Below are positions 1 to 8,039 of a DNA stretch of 64,000 nucleotides, one piece after another (position 1 is the first letter of the stretch; each line of letters opens with the position of its first letter). Both the position numbers and the translations under genes were made by a program. The stretch is from Spirochaetia bacterium (lineage in GTDB: Bacteria > Spirochaetota > Spirochaetia > Treponematales > Rectinemataceae). The notes below the pieces were generated by a model. That model was not told the origin of the DNA. It saw only the letters and a list, made by a program, of their open reading frames with translations, and ran no database searches. The stretch lies in NCBI GenBank assembly GCA_029975555.1, contig JARKOY010000074.1:62001-126000 (forward strand), read 5' to 3'.

Positions 1-696
1 TCGGAGATAGACGGCGCGCTGAACGGTGCGCTTGCCTACGACGACACAGCCTGGTGCAGAGAGAGGGGCATTCAGTACAAGAGCGCGCGGGGCGCGGAGA
101 GTCTTGAACTTGCGCTCTACATCTGCCCCAAATGTGCCGGCAAAGCGACCATGCACAGCGCGGGGAATGCCTTTAGCTGCGACCGCTGCGGTTTTTCCGT
201 CGAATATCGGCCTGATGGGGCATTCTCGCTCCGCTCGGCTGGAAGGGGCCATGGCTACGTTCCTCCCTTCGACGAAGCGCCCTTCTTCGACTCCATCGTG
301 ACATGGAACAATTTTCAGAACAGATATCTCTCCAAGCTCCTCGCCGAATGGAACGACGCAGGGAATACCGCGGGGCCGATCTTTTCAGATGAACTGGTCA
401 CGCTGAAGCGCGGCAAGCGCATCGACTCCATGAAAACGATGCTGAAGGGGCGGATCGAGCTCTACGCGGACCGACTCGAATTCCACGACTGCCGGAATGT
501 CGCCCGTAGCCCCGTCGTCTTTTCTCTCGAGCATGTGGAGGCAGAGGGCGTGCTCAAATGGAATTTTTTCGAATTCTACCAAGGGATGAATGTCTACCGC
601 GTCGTCTTTAAGAACCCGAAGGCGTCGGGCAGAAAGTACGCCGACGCCATAGGGCTCCTTCGCGGCATTGCCGCCGGTCATTTGCCAGGCCGATAG
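1..696 (+). CDS. C-terminal part of a zinc-ribbon protein, probable PlsC-type acyltransferase (5' end outside window)
   Basis: The frame is open from base 1 and ends with TAG at 694-696, so only the last 231 residues are visible. Two cysteine pairs, CPKC near residue 41 and CDRC near residue 60, form a zinc ribbon. The segment before it (about residues 13-30, with AYDDTAWCRERGIQYK) resembles what follows the catalytic domain in spirochaetal 1-acyl-glycerol-3-phosphate acyltransferase-like proteins; this is recalled similarity only, and the HX4D motif would lie upstream. The last 130 residues look like a soluble beta-rich domain I do not recognise. It converges on the GltS-like gene, overlapping it by 19 bases tail to tail. 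The reading frame is certain; the function is tentative. Confidence 0.6.
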   Translation, partial: SEIDGALNGALAYDDTAWCRERGIQYKSARGAESLELALYICPKCAGKATMHSAGNAFSCDRCGFSVEYRPDGAFSLRSAGRGHGYVPPFDEAPFFDSIVTWNNFQNRYLSKLLAEWNDAGNTAGPIFSDELVTLKRGKRIDSMKTMLKGRIELYADRLEFHDCRNVARSPVVFSLEHVEAEGVLKWNFFEFYQGMNVYRVVFKNPKASGRKYADAIGLLRGIAAGHLPGR

Positions 697-2093
697 AAGT
701 TCTCTCCAGGCGCGGCGAAACGGCGCTTCCTCGCCAGGACCCAGTAGACCACGGCGACGAAGATCAGATAGCCTACGGCAATTGCGAAAAACGTCCAGTA
801 TGGGAGCATCGAACCGCTCGTATAGGCCTTTGCCGGCAGATTGATCGTCAGGATAAAAGGAATGGCCAGCGCAAAGGTGAGCCCAGCCGACAGCATGTAG
901 TCCGAGGTGACCTTTGTTTTGAACTCAGGGTCCATGACCCTCAGCAGCGCCAGGCCCGTGGACAGCGTCCCCGTCGAAACGCCATAGATCATGAGCATGC
1001 GCTCGAAGCGGAAGTCGCGAAAAATCCTCGAGCTCACCCATGGAATCGTGTAGTACACCATAAAGCCGCACAGCGTCGACATGAGGAGGATGGGGAACCA
1101 GTATTTCCCCACAAACACGAGGGATATCGCCGCGAGCGCCCCTGCGACCATGTAATCGACCGACATGCCGGAAATCCTCGTCAGCGCGTCGTCGTCGAGC
1201 ACATGGCCAATCCTGAATAGATCCATGATCTTCCGGGCCACAATGGCGATTATTGCGGAGAAAATAAAATTGATGCCCCACAGGTTCGTCGCGAGCTCGG
1301 CGCCAGCCTTGCCCGCAAAGCCGAGCAGAAACGACACCGCTTTCAAAAACAGAAAACTCAAGAAATACACGAACACTACAACGGCCGCGTGGAAGCTGAA
1401 AGAGTCGATGGCCTCGGAGTCGGTGGTGAGGCGGTCTCCCACGGGTTTGTCGCTTTCTCTAGGGATGATGCCGGTCAAAAGCGCCTTGTCCGTCATGATG
1501 CTGAGCTGTTCGGGCTTCATCCAGCCCTTCCGGACGCCTTTGTGAATCAACAGCATGCCTCCGAAACAGGCCCAGAGGTACCCAAGGGCCGCGAAGGTCA
1601 AGCCCACGGTGGCTCCGCCTTCAAATCCCATCGACTCCCAGCCCTTGCCGATCGCGTACGCCTGGCCAGGCCCCAAGGCGAAGCCCAGAGGCAGATGCAG
1701 CCCGAAGGCAGGATGAATGCTGGGGAGGAAAAACAGAGTGAGCAGAAGCCCCAGAATGGCCTGCGACGCATACCCGAAGAGTATCAGCGCCGACATGCCG
1801 AGCACGCTGCCGTTGGACCTGGATCCTTTGATTTTAGGGGGCGAGGACCTGAGCGACATGCTTATGAAGGAGATGTTCAACAGATGATAGACGAGGTCTC
1901 CGAGCCTGTTGGTGGCATATCCCAGCGCCGGCATCAGATAATTGTACACGGGAAGAAGCAGAAATCCGGCAGTCAGTGCGTTGGGAACGAGGTATCGCTG
2001 CAAAAAAGGAATTTTCGACCGCAGAAATGTCGCAACAATAAGCCCGATGGAAATACAACCTGCGTCGATGACGATCTTCCAGCTGAAGTCCAT
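678..2093 (-). CDS. GltS-like sodium/glutamate symporter family membrane protein
   Basis: About 471 residues and strongly hydrophobic, with ten or more membrane segments in two halves separated by a polar stretch near residues 200-240. The first half carries a GPGQA loop after LPLGFAL, as in the ESS (GltS) family of sodium-coupled glutamate carriers. Substrate is inferred: an acidic amino acid or related carboxylate. The frame is open to 2141, but the ATG at 2093 (MDFSWK) is preceded by AAGGAG at a good distance, so I chose it. It is divergent from a Crp/Fnr regulator, and its predicted -10 box lies within a palindrome, suggesting control by that regulator. Confidence 0.8.
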   Translation of the reverse strand: MDFSWKIVIDAGCISIGLIVATFLRSKIPFLQRYLVPNALTAGFLLLPVYNYLMPALGYATNRLGDLVYHLLNISFISMSLRSSPPKIKGSRSNGSVLGMSALILFGYASQAILGLLLTLFFLPSIHPAFGLHLPLGFALGPGQAYAIGKGWESMGFEGGATVGLTFAALGYLWACFGGMLLIHKGVRKGWMKPEQLSIMTDKALLTGIIPRESDKPVGDRLTTDSEAIDSFSFHAAVVVFVYFLSFLFLKAVSFLLGFAGKAGAELATNLWGINFIFSAIIAIVARKIMDLFRIGHVLDDDALTRISGMSVDYMVAGALAAISLVFVGKYWFPILLMSTLCGFMVYYTIPWVSSRIFRDFRFERMLMIYGVSTGTLSTGLALLRVMDPEFKTKVTSDYMLSAGLTFALAIPFILTINLPAKAYTSGSMLPYWTFFAIAVGYLIFVAVVYWVLARKRRFAAPGENFYRPGK

Positions 2094-2103
2094 GGCGTGC
2101 TCC

Positions 2104-2120
2104 TTGACACACAGTGTAAA
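2104..2120. promoter_or_regulatory. Candidate operator palindrome between gltS-like gene and Crp/Fnr gene
   Basis: A 17-base imperfect inverted repeat, TT-g-ACAC-aca-GTGT-a-AA. It covers the predicted -10 box of the leftward transporter promoter, and its left end forms a TTGACA that could be the -35 of the rightward regulator gene. A site here could let the Crp/Fnr protein repress both genes. The spacing is not that of classical Crp or Fnr sites, so the binding protein is an inference. Confidence 0.4.
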
Positions 2121-2141
2121 ATTGTTTGTATGCGTGTGCAA
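2113..2141 (-). promoter_or_regulatory. Predicted sigma70-type promoter of the gltS-like gene
   Basis: On the minus strand TTGCAC (2141-2136) and TACACT (2118-2113) are 17 bases apart, about 20 bases upstream of the transporter's start. It overlaps the palindrome at 2104-2120. Confidence 0.45.
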
Positions 2142-2155
2142 CGGGGACCCAAAAA

Positions 2156-2878
2156 ATGAACGACCGCGACATCGCCAGACTGGCGCTCTGCAACCTTTTT
2201 CGCCGCACGCCCCTGGAGCGCTTCGCCGAGCTCGTCTCCGAGGTGCGGTGGCGCGATCATCAGTACCGAAGAGGCGGACTGATTCTGCTCCAAGGCTGCG
2301 TATATTCCTCGCTTTATATCCTCCTTGAGGGCACCGCCTACGCCGAGATGAGCGACGACGAAGGCCGCTGCATCAGAGTGGAGACTTTTTCGCCGGTGGA
2401 GGCGCTTGCGAGCGCCGTGCTCTTCGCGCCGAAGCCCGTACTGCCGGTGACGGTGGGAGCGCAGACGGACTGCCGAATCGTCTCATTTCCGAAAGAAGAG
2501 ATACTGAAACTGTGCATGAAAGACAAAGGCATTCTGGAAGCCTTCCTCGCCGAGGGCGGCGCCCGTATCCAATTCTTGAGCGAGCGGCTGAGGCTCACAC
2601 GCTTTTCGACGCTGCGCCAGCGCATCGCCGACTGGCTCCTGCAAACGGCACAATCGAGCACGGCAGGCTCCCCGGGCGGCCTTCCGAGCGTTCGGGTGGA
2701 GCCTTCTTTCCAGAAGATGGCCGACTTGATGGGCGTGGAGCGGCCGAGCCTGTCTCGAGAGCTGTCGCGCATGCGGAGGGAGGGGCTCATCGATGTCGAA
2801 AGAAGGATCATTCATCTGAAAAACATAGAGGCGCTCAGACAAATACGGAGTGCTAAAAAGAGCAGGCGTCTGCCTTAA
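2156..2878 (+). CDS. Crp/Fnr family transcriptional regulator
   Basis: 240 residues. An N-terminal cyclic-nucleotide-binding-type beta barrel spans about residues 15-130, followed by a dimer helix and a C-terminal winged helix near residues 185-230 containing FQKMADLMGVERPSLSREL, typical of the Crp/Fnr HTH. It lacks the N-terminal cysteine cluster of oxygen-sensing Fnr, so ligand and signal are unknown. The start at 2156 (MNDRD) is the best-placed ATG; an in-frame ATG at 2126 would put the start inside the regulatory region. The stop codon lies inside a 30-base perfect palindrome. Its divergent neighbour, the GltS-like carrier, is the obvious candidate target. Confidence 0.85.
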   Translation: MNDRDIARLALCNLFRRTPLERFAELVSEVRWRDHQYRRGGLILLQGCVYSSLYILLEGTAYAEMSDDEGRCIRVETFSPVEALASAVLFAPKPVLPVTVGAQTDCRIVSFPKEEILKLCMKDKGILEAFLAEGGARIQFLSERLRLTRFSTLRQRIADWLLQTAQSSTAGSPGGLPSVRVEPSFQKMADLMGVERPSLSRELSRMRREGLIDVERRIIHLKNIEALRQIRSAKKSRRLP

Positions 2879-2901
2879 ACCCTTCATGAAGGGTTTAAGG
2901 C
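2872..2901. terminator. 30-base perfect palindrome, probable bidirectional terminator
   Basis: A fully self-complementary 30-base sequence with arms starting GCCTTAAACCCTTCA lies between the convergent Crp/Fnr gene and nudC. It contains the Crp/Fnr TAA and ends one base before the nudC TAA. RNA from either strand can fold into a long hairpin, but there is no long T tract after it. A dyad operator is the alternative. Confidence 0.55.
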
Positions 2902-2902
2902 A

Positions 2903-3817
2903 TTATGAAGGCTGTGAATCTGAAAATCGGCCCGCTGCAAAGGCGTCGATGATGGACCGCGCGATGCTCCCTTTCATCGGCAGCTCAGGCAAGGCCTCGG
3001 CCGTATACCAGCCCACGTGATCGATTTCCACGCCGTCGGGGTGCGCCTCGCCGCTCGCCCACTCGGCGATGAAGCCAAGCATGAGGGAGTCGGGGAAAGG
3101 CCAGGGCTGAGAACGCAGGTATCGGAGGTTTTTCACCTCAATTCCCGCCTCCTCGCGGATTTCGCGCGCCGCCGCTTCTTCGAGCGTCTCGCCCATCTCG
3201 ACAAAACCGGCGACAAGGCTGTGACGATTGCCCGGAAAGCGCACGTTGTGCTCCAGAAGAATCGAATCCCCCCTTCGCACCATGACGATGACCGCAGGCG
3301 ACATGCGGGGAAAAAAGACCCTTCTGCAGCGGGGACAGAAGCGCGCACCGTGCGCATGCTCGTCGAGCGGTTCGCGGACATCCGCGTTGCCGTTGGCGTC
3401 GACAAGAGGTGCACCGCAGGCGCCGCAGAAGCGCGACACCTCGGCCCAATGGGCGTGCGCCTTGGCGAGGAGCACAAAGCGCCCAAGGTGCGAAGAAAAA
3501 TCGGAGGCAAGCCCGCGCACCGGCAAATGCGCGGCATGCTCAAGGCCGGCGGCCTTGATAAAACGCCCTCCATCGTCACTGAGGAGGACTGCGCCGTAGC
3601 TGATGTTCAGAAAAGGAAATGTCGAATATGAATATCCCTGGGCCGCACCGGCGAACAATTCAAGTGGAAACATCGAGGCAGGCCAGGAAATGACCTCTGG
3701 CGCAACGACCTGCGCCAAGGTACCGTCCGCGCTGGGTCGCAGCGCTTCGGCGAGCTGCGGGGGAACAAGACAGTCCTGGCCATGAAAGACCACGAATCGC
3801 TGAGGATAAGAGCTCAT
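2903..3817 (-). CDS. nudC: NAD(+)/NADH pyrophosphatase NudC
   Basis: 304 residues. A zinc ribbon uses C131, C134, C161 and C164. The Nudix box at 204-226 fits GX5EX7REUXEEXGU exactly (start GFVEMGE, end REIREEAGI). The NudC signature SQPWPFP follows at 236-242, separating it from general Nudix hydrolases. It hydrolyses NAD(H) to NMN(H) and AMP, and in some bacteria removes NAD caps from RNA. Its ATG lies three bases after the stop of the upp-like gene, so translation is probably coupled and the pair shares a transcript with pduL. Confidence 0.93.
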   Translation of the reverse strand: MSSYPQRFVVFHGQDCLVPPQLAEALRPSADGTLAQVVAPEVISWPASMFPLELFAGAAQGYSYSTFPFLNISYGAVLLSDDGGRFIKAAGLEHAAHLPVRGLASDFSSHLGRFVLLAKAHAHWAEVSRFCGACGAPLVDANGNADVREPLDEHAHGARFCPRCRRVFFPRMSPAVIVMVRRGDSILLEHNVRFPGNRHSLVAGFVEMGETLEEAAAREIREEAGIEVKNLRYLRSQPWPFPDSLMLGFIAEWASGEAHPDGVEIDHVGWYTAEALPELPMKGSIARSIIDAFAAGRFSDSQPS

Positions 3818-3820
3818 TTT

Positions 3821-4897
3821 TCAGTGCCTGAGGACGGTCTCTTCGATGATGCGCAGCTGAGAGCGGTAGAGCCCCGTGATGTTCGTGCCATAATCGGCCA
3901 CAAGCCTCAGCATGTCCCGCGGATGCGCGTCCTCGTCTCTGCCATTGATGCGGTCGCCGGCGTCGCCGAGGCCCGGCATGATATAGGCGCGCTCGTTGAG
4001 GCTTGGGTCCATCCACAGCGTGTAAATCGTTATGTTGTCGATGGCCCGGACGACGCGGAGGCTTCCCTTGAGCGCGCTTATCACGTTGAAGAATTTAACG
4101 GAGGCCGGCCTGATGCCCTGCTCGAGCAGATATTTGACGACCGTGACGAGCGAGCCTCCCGTGGCGTTCATTGGATCGGCAAACAAAAGGTGCTTGCCGT
4201 CGAGCTGGGCTAAATCGAAGTAGGAGTGATCCAGGTCCAGCACATACTCCATCGTAGTCTCGCTCTTCGTGTCGTCGCGCTTTATCTTGAACAGGGCAAA
4301 GGGGGTGAGATAGCCCGACGAGGAGTACTCCTGAATCTCCTTCGAGAGGATCATCGACGGCAGAAGCGCCCCCCTCAGCATCACGCACATCACGGTGTCG
4401 CGGACAGCCTCGTCCACGTTCGGAATCTTGTGGACCGCGAAGTTCTGCACAGGAATCGTGACCGGCGTGCGCACGATGAGATAATTCTTGTTCGTTTTGT
4501 CCGAGCCACCGAAGGCGAGCGTGAACAGAAGTTCGAAGGCGCGCTGAATATAGTAGACAAACTCCTGCCTGCCTGTGTTCACGTCGCGCAGCTTGGCGAT
4601 GAGGCGCGAGGCCTCGCCGTGGGTCTCCTGGGGCGAAACGAAAGAATAGACCTGGATGCGCGGTTCGGCAGCACAGATCTCCTGCATGAGCAGGCCCATC
4701 TGATTGTAGAGGTCGATGAGCGCCTCTTCCTCACGACGCTTCTGCGAACCCGACGAACAGGTCGCCAAAATGTTGAACGAAACCATCGCCTGCCTGTACA
4801 GGCCATCCATCCTCGACAGGTATTCAAGGTCGCGCGCCGTGAGATACCCGTCCAGGTCTTCAGCTTTCAGAATGACTTTGCTCACGCACTGCTCCAT
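3821..4897 (-). CDS. upp: Uracil phosphoribosyltransferase-like protein with long N-terminal extension
   Basis: 358 residues against about 210 for classical Upp. The C-terminal part has the PRPP-binding loop [10 protein letters not shown] (240-249) and the uracil-site motif [10 protein letters not shown] (307-316), both diagnostic of UPRTases, which convert uracil and PRPP to UMP. Residues 1 to about 140 have no counterpart in the standard enzyme; they are mainly helical and contain [12 protein letters not shown]. This could be a regulatory domain. It sits between pduL (63-base gap) and nudC (3-base gap). Chemistry could have drifted from uracil, but the catalytic motifs are intact. Confidence 0.8.
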   Translation of the reverse strand: MEQCVSKVILKAEDLDGYLTARDLEYLSRMDGLYRQAMVSFNILATCSSGSQKRREEEALIDLYNQMGLLMQEICAAEPRIQVYSFVSPQETHGEASRLIAKLRDVNTGRQEFVYYIQRAFELLFTLAFGGSDKTNKNYLIVRTPVTIPVQNFAVHKIPNVDEAVRDTVMCVMLRGALLPSMILSKEIQEYSSSGYLTPFALFKIKRDDTKSETTMEYVLDLDHSYFDLAQLDGKHLLFADPMNATGGSLVTVVKYLLEQGIRPASVKFFNVISALKGSLRVVRAIDNITIYTLWMDPSLNERAYIMPGLGDAGDRINGRDEDAHPRDMLRLVADYGTNITGLYRSQLRIIEETVLRH

Positions 4898-4960
4898 TCA
4901 CGCGCTGCTTCGCTACGGGCTCCTTTCCGGAAGAACATTGCCCGCCAGCCTCCGATCGGT

Positions 4961-5542
4961 TCAGGCCTGCACAATTTCGCCGAGCACGCCACTCGAAATG
5001 CCCACCGCATTGCCCTCGTCGAAGTCGAGGTGACACTCGAGCGCATATATAGGGCTTACCCGGCACACCACATTCAAAAATATCGCAGCGCGCTCGGTCC
5101 CCACCTTGAGCGCCACGATTTGCTTGTCGACGACGCCGTAGCGCTTCGCAGCCTCGGGATCGAAGTGGATGTGGCGCATCGCGATGATGAGGCCACGCTC
5201 CTTTTTGATCGAACCTTTGGGGCCGATGACCTCAAAGGGAAAACTGCCCTCGAGCTGGCCAGATTCGCGCACTGGGCAGCCGGGCACGCCGAGCTTGAAC
5301 ACGTCGCTGGCGAGGATTTCGCACTGAGTCTCCTTGCGTTCGGGACCGAGAATGCGCACGCCATCCATCTGGCCTTTTGGACCTTTGATGGTCACGGTCT
5401 CCGCGCAGGCGAACTGACCCGGCTGGATGAGGTCCTTCGTCTTCGTCAGTTGATAGCCCTTTCCGAAGAGCGCTTCAAGATCATCGCGGGACAGGTGAAT
5501 GTGGCGGTTGGAGAGATTCACGATCACTTTGGTTTCGGGCAT
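4961..5542 (-). CDS. pduL: PduL-type phosphate acyltransferase (phosphotransacylase)
   Basis: 193 residues. Two histidine motifs, NRHIHLS (12-18) and MRHIHF (122-127), coordinate the two zinc ions of PduL enzymes, which interconvert propionyl-CoA (or acetyl-CoA) and the acyl phosphate. The protein begins directly with the catalytic fold, with no microcompartment-targeting extension, and no shell genes are nearby, so it should be cytosolic. With the methylmalonyl-CoA array at 39-49 kb it could conserve propionyl-CoA energy through propionyl phosphate; no kinase gene is visible. AGGAGG lies six bases before the ATG, and a promoter is visible upstream. Confidence 0.9.
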   Translation of the reverse strand: MPETKVIVNLSNRHIHLSRDDLEALFGKGYQLTKTKDLIQPGQFACAETVTIKGPKGQMDGVRILGPERKETQCEILASDVFKLGVPGCPVRESGQLEGSFPFEVIGPKGSIKKERGLIIAMRHIHFDPEAAKRYGVVDKQIVALKVGTERAAIFLNVVCRVSPIYALECHLDFDEGNAVGISSGVLGEIVQA

Positions 5543-5625
5543 TCATGTCCTCCTGGCACGTATACGTACAGAAATGCTTATTTGATGAGCGTCTTTTCGA
5601 CGGGATAGTATCCTGCCGCGGATCT

Positions 5626-5654
5626 ATATTAGCGCAGAAGGGCTTTTGTCGCAA
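5626..5654 (-). promoter_or_regulatory. Predicted promoter of the pduL-upp-nudC group
   Basis: Minus strand: TTGCGA (5654-5649), 17-base spacer, TAATAT (5631-5626). The predicted RNA has a leader of about 75 bases before pduL, including the palindrome ACGTATACGT near 5560. The rest of the 213-base gap upstream shows only weak hairpins. Confidence 0.55.
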
Positions 5655-5755
5655 GAATAAAACAGTGCTCTCAAGCTTGGGTTGGGAAGGTACAGCGACA
5701 GTCACTGGCGCTGCACGCAGGGCTCGTGCGCTTGCGGCGCAGCACCGAGGACCTT

Positions 5756-6550
5756 TTACCCAAGGTTGAGAGCACTAAGTGCCTTTTCCACTTCCCAGCC
5801 CCCATGGACCAGTCCCACCACACCTTTTAGCACACCCAATGCATCAGGATGGCCCCAGATGTTGCGACCCATCGCGATGCCCGAAGCCCCGCGCTCGAGC
5901 GCCCGCGCGATATCATCGAACAGCGTCCGGAGGGAATCTCGCCGCTCGCCTCCCAGGAGCAAAATCGGCACGTGGGAGCCGCAGGCCGCCCGCGCGAAGT
6001 CTTCGATTTTTTCAGGCATGGGCGCCTTGATGAAGGCCGCTCCCAGCTCCTCGGCCGCCCGCAGCGCGACGGCGAGAGCATCGGCGCGCACCGACTGCCG
6101 CCCCTCCTCAAAGGCCATCGCCTCGATCATGACAGGCAGGCCGCGGCGATCGCAGGCCGACACGAGGCGCGCGGCGGCTCTGATGAACTCACCCTCGCGG
6201 GTGTGACCGAACTTGACGGTCACCGCGGCGGCATCGGCTCCCCAGAACAGCGCGTCTTCGGCACCGCACAAGAGTTCTTCCTCGAAGCGGCCCCCCAGGG
6301 TCGTAAAGCCGCCGCTCACGCGCAAAATGAGCCCAAGGCCCCTTTCCCACCCCTCCATGCCGGTGCGCACAAAGCCTTTGTGGGCGAGAATCGCGTCGGC
6401 GCCTCCACGGGCGCAGAGGCGGACAAGCTCCACGGGCGACTCGATGCCCTTAAGCGGCCCGGCAATCGCCCCGTGGTCCGCGGCCACGACGACCGCGCGC
6501 CCGTCCTCCGAAAAAATGTGGCCCATGCGGAGTCTTGCTCCTTCGTTCAT
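5756..6550 (-). CDS. DhnA/LsrF-type class I aldolase
   Basis: 264 residues forming one TIM barrel of the DeoC/FbaB class I aldolase family. VVVAADHG near residue 22 is the strand-1 motif, the Schiff-base lysine is in AAFIKAPMP near residue 170, and GASGIAMGRNIW near 220 is the phosphate-binding loop, as in LsrF and archaeal-type FBP aldolases. It probably cleaves or rearranges a phosphorylated ketose made by the FGGY kinase gene 12 bases upstream. Last gene of the merR-dehydrogenase-kinase-aldolase operon. The exact substrate cannot be read from the sequence. Confidence 0.8.
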   Translation of the reverse strand: MNEGARLRMGHIFSEDGRAVVVAADHGAIAGPLKGIESPVELVRLCARGGADAILAHKGFVRTGMEGWERGLGLILRVSGGFTTLGGRFEEELLCGAEDALFWGADAAAVTVKFGHTREGEFIRAAARLVSACDRRGLPVMIEAMAFEEGRQSVRADALAVALRAAEELGAAFIKAPMPEKIEDFARAACGSHVPILLLGGERRDSLRTLFDDIARALERGASGIAMGRNIWGHPDALGVLKGVVGLVHGGWEVEKALSALNLG

Positions 6551-6562
6551 GACCTTCCCTCC

Positions 6563-8029
6563 TCAATCCACCAGGCGGGCACATCCGTCCGCCCCCGCCT
6601 GCGCCTTCGAAATCGCGGGAAACAGGCCAGCGAGCCGTCGATACCCCTCGAGGTAGATGGCGAAAAGCTCATCGTACACCGCCGCGGTTTCTTGTCTGGG
6701 CTCGAATATGTGGGCGGGGACGAAGACCTTCTCGGAGGCGGCGGCGAGGCTCGGCTCCTCGCCCAGCGCGAATCTGCCGATCGCGAGACCGCCCGCGAGT
6801 TCAGACTCGGAGAAATCGGCGACCATCACTCTCTTGCCCGTGATGTCGGCCTTTATCTGGTTCCATACCGGCGAACGCGAGGGCATGCCCGTGGCGCGCA
6901 TGTCTTCGACGCGGGCCCCCGCGGTCTCCATGACGTCCAGCACTTCGCGCATGGCGAAGGCCGTCCCTTCGAGCACGGCGCGCGCCAGCGCCCCCATGTC
7001 GTGATGGAGCCCGAGGCCGAGGAATACGGCCCGCGCGTCGGGGTCCCAGTGGGGCGACCGCTCGCCCGCGAGGTAGGGCAAGAACACGAGCCCTCCCGCG
7101 CCAGGGCTCGTTGCGGCGGCTCTCCTGTAGATCGCATCGTAGTCTTCCGCGGGCAAAAAACGGCTTCTGAACCAGGAGAGCGCCCCTCCGCTCGTCGAAA
7201 TGACGCCCGAAATATTGAAATAGGGCCGCACGACGTGCGGCATTACGAGGAGCGCACCCGCAGCACCCGTATCCTTTTCGGAACAAAGGTTGATCCCCTC
7301 TGAGGTCCCTCCTTTGTCGCAGGTCCTCCCAGGCCGGACCGTCCCTGTTCCCAAGAGCGAGGCAATGAAGTCTGGGCCTCCCATCACCACCGGCAGCCCC
7401 TGCGGCAAGTCAAACTCGTCGGCCGCCTTGGGATGCACGCGGCCGACAATGTCGCCGATGCCCACAAAGGGAGGAAATTTTTCGATATCGAGCGAGAGCG
7501 CCTCGAGCGCGGCCCTGTCCCAGATGATGCGCGTGTAGCCCTCGTTCGGAAGACAGGTCGTCCACTCGCCGGTGAGGTGCCCTACGACGAACTCTGGACA
7601 TGAGACAAAAAAGCGCGAAGCGGCGTAGAGGTGCGGCATATGGTCGCGCAACCAGAGAATTTTAGGCAGATTGAACGCTGCGTCGAGGGGATAGTGCAGA
7701 GCCGCCGAAGCCTCTTCGGCCTCTTTCTGGGCGCGCCGATCGAGCCAGGTGATCGCAGGCGAAAGCGGCTCGCCGCGCGCATCGATGGGCAGAATCGTCG
7801 GGCCGTTGCCGCTCACGACGAGGGCACGGAGACTGGCACGCGTGCTCGCCGAAAGGAGCTTGGAGGTTATGTCGGAGAGCGCCCCGAGCCAAAGCCGGGC
7901 GTCCACTTCGTGGTAGGTGTTCGAAGCGCTTTCCGCCAACTCCACGGCGGCGAATCCCACGCTCCTGCCTTCATGATCGAACAGCGCGGCCTTGACGCGC
8001 GTCGTTCCTATATCGACTGAAAGAATCAA
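6563..8029 (-). CDS. FGGY family carbohydrate kinase
   Basis: 488 residues, normal FGGY length. The N-terminal ATPase motif LSVDIGTTRVKAALFD starts at residue 3, TWLDRRA near 93 is the substrate-side loop, and the second domain carries GGTSEGIN and FLPYLAGERSPHWDP. This resembles xylulokinase and related ketose/polyol kinases; family members phosphorylate xylulose, ribulose, glycerol, erythritol or AI-2. The lower gap is 12 bases to the aldolase and the upper gap 10 bases to the dehydrogenase, so the three form one operon. Substrate unassigned; a ketose produced by the dehydrogenase is the simplest reading. Confidence 0.85.
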   Translation of the reverse strand: MILSVDIGTTRVKAALFDHEGRSVGFAAVELAESASNTYHEVDARLWLGALSDITSKLLSASTRASLRALVVSGNGPTILPIDARGEPLSPAITWLDRRAQKEAEEASAALHYPLDAAFNLPKILWLRDHMPHLYAASRFFVSCPEFVVGHLTGEWTTCLPNEGYTRIIWDRAALEALSLDIEKFPPFVGIGDIVGRVHPKAADEFDLPQGLPVVMGGPDFIASLLGTGTVRPGRTCDKGGTSEGINLCSEKDTGAAGALLVMPHVVRPYFNISGVISTSGGALSWFRSRFLPAEDYDAIYRRAAATSPGAGGLVFLPYLAGERSPHWDPDARAVFLGLGLHHDMGALARAVLEGTAFAMREVLDVMETAGARVEDMRATGMPSRSPVWNQIKADITGKRVMVADFSESELAGGLAIGRFALGEEPSLAAASEKVFVPAHIFEPRQETAAVYDELFAIYLEGYRRLAGLFPAISKAQAGADGCARLVD

Positions 8030-8039
8030 AGCTGAACTC

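Noticed and set aside
4961-5542. Bacterial microcompartment locus suggested by pduL
   Set aside because: No shell protein, no targeting peptide and no diol or ethanolamine enzymes anywhere in the window.
4226-5608. Plus-strand open frame of 460 codons opposite upp and pduL
   Set aside because: It lies entirely antisense to two genes with complete catalytic motifs and spans their intergenic gap; its translation is rich in H, R and E with no fold. It is a by-product of high GC codon use.
5849-7303. Plus-strand open frame of 484 codons opposite the aldolase and kinase
   Set aside because: Antisense to two well-defined enzymes, no family motif, no ribosome site.
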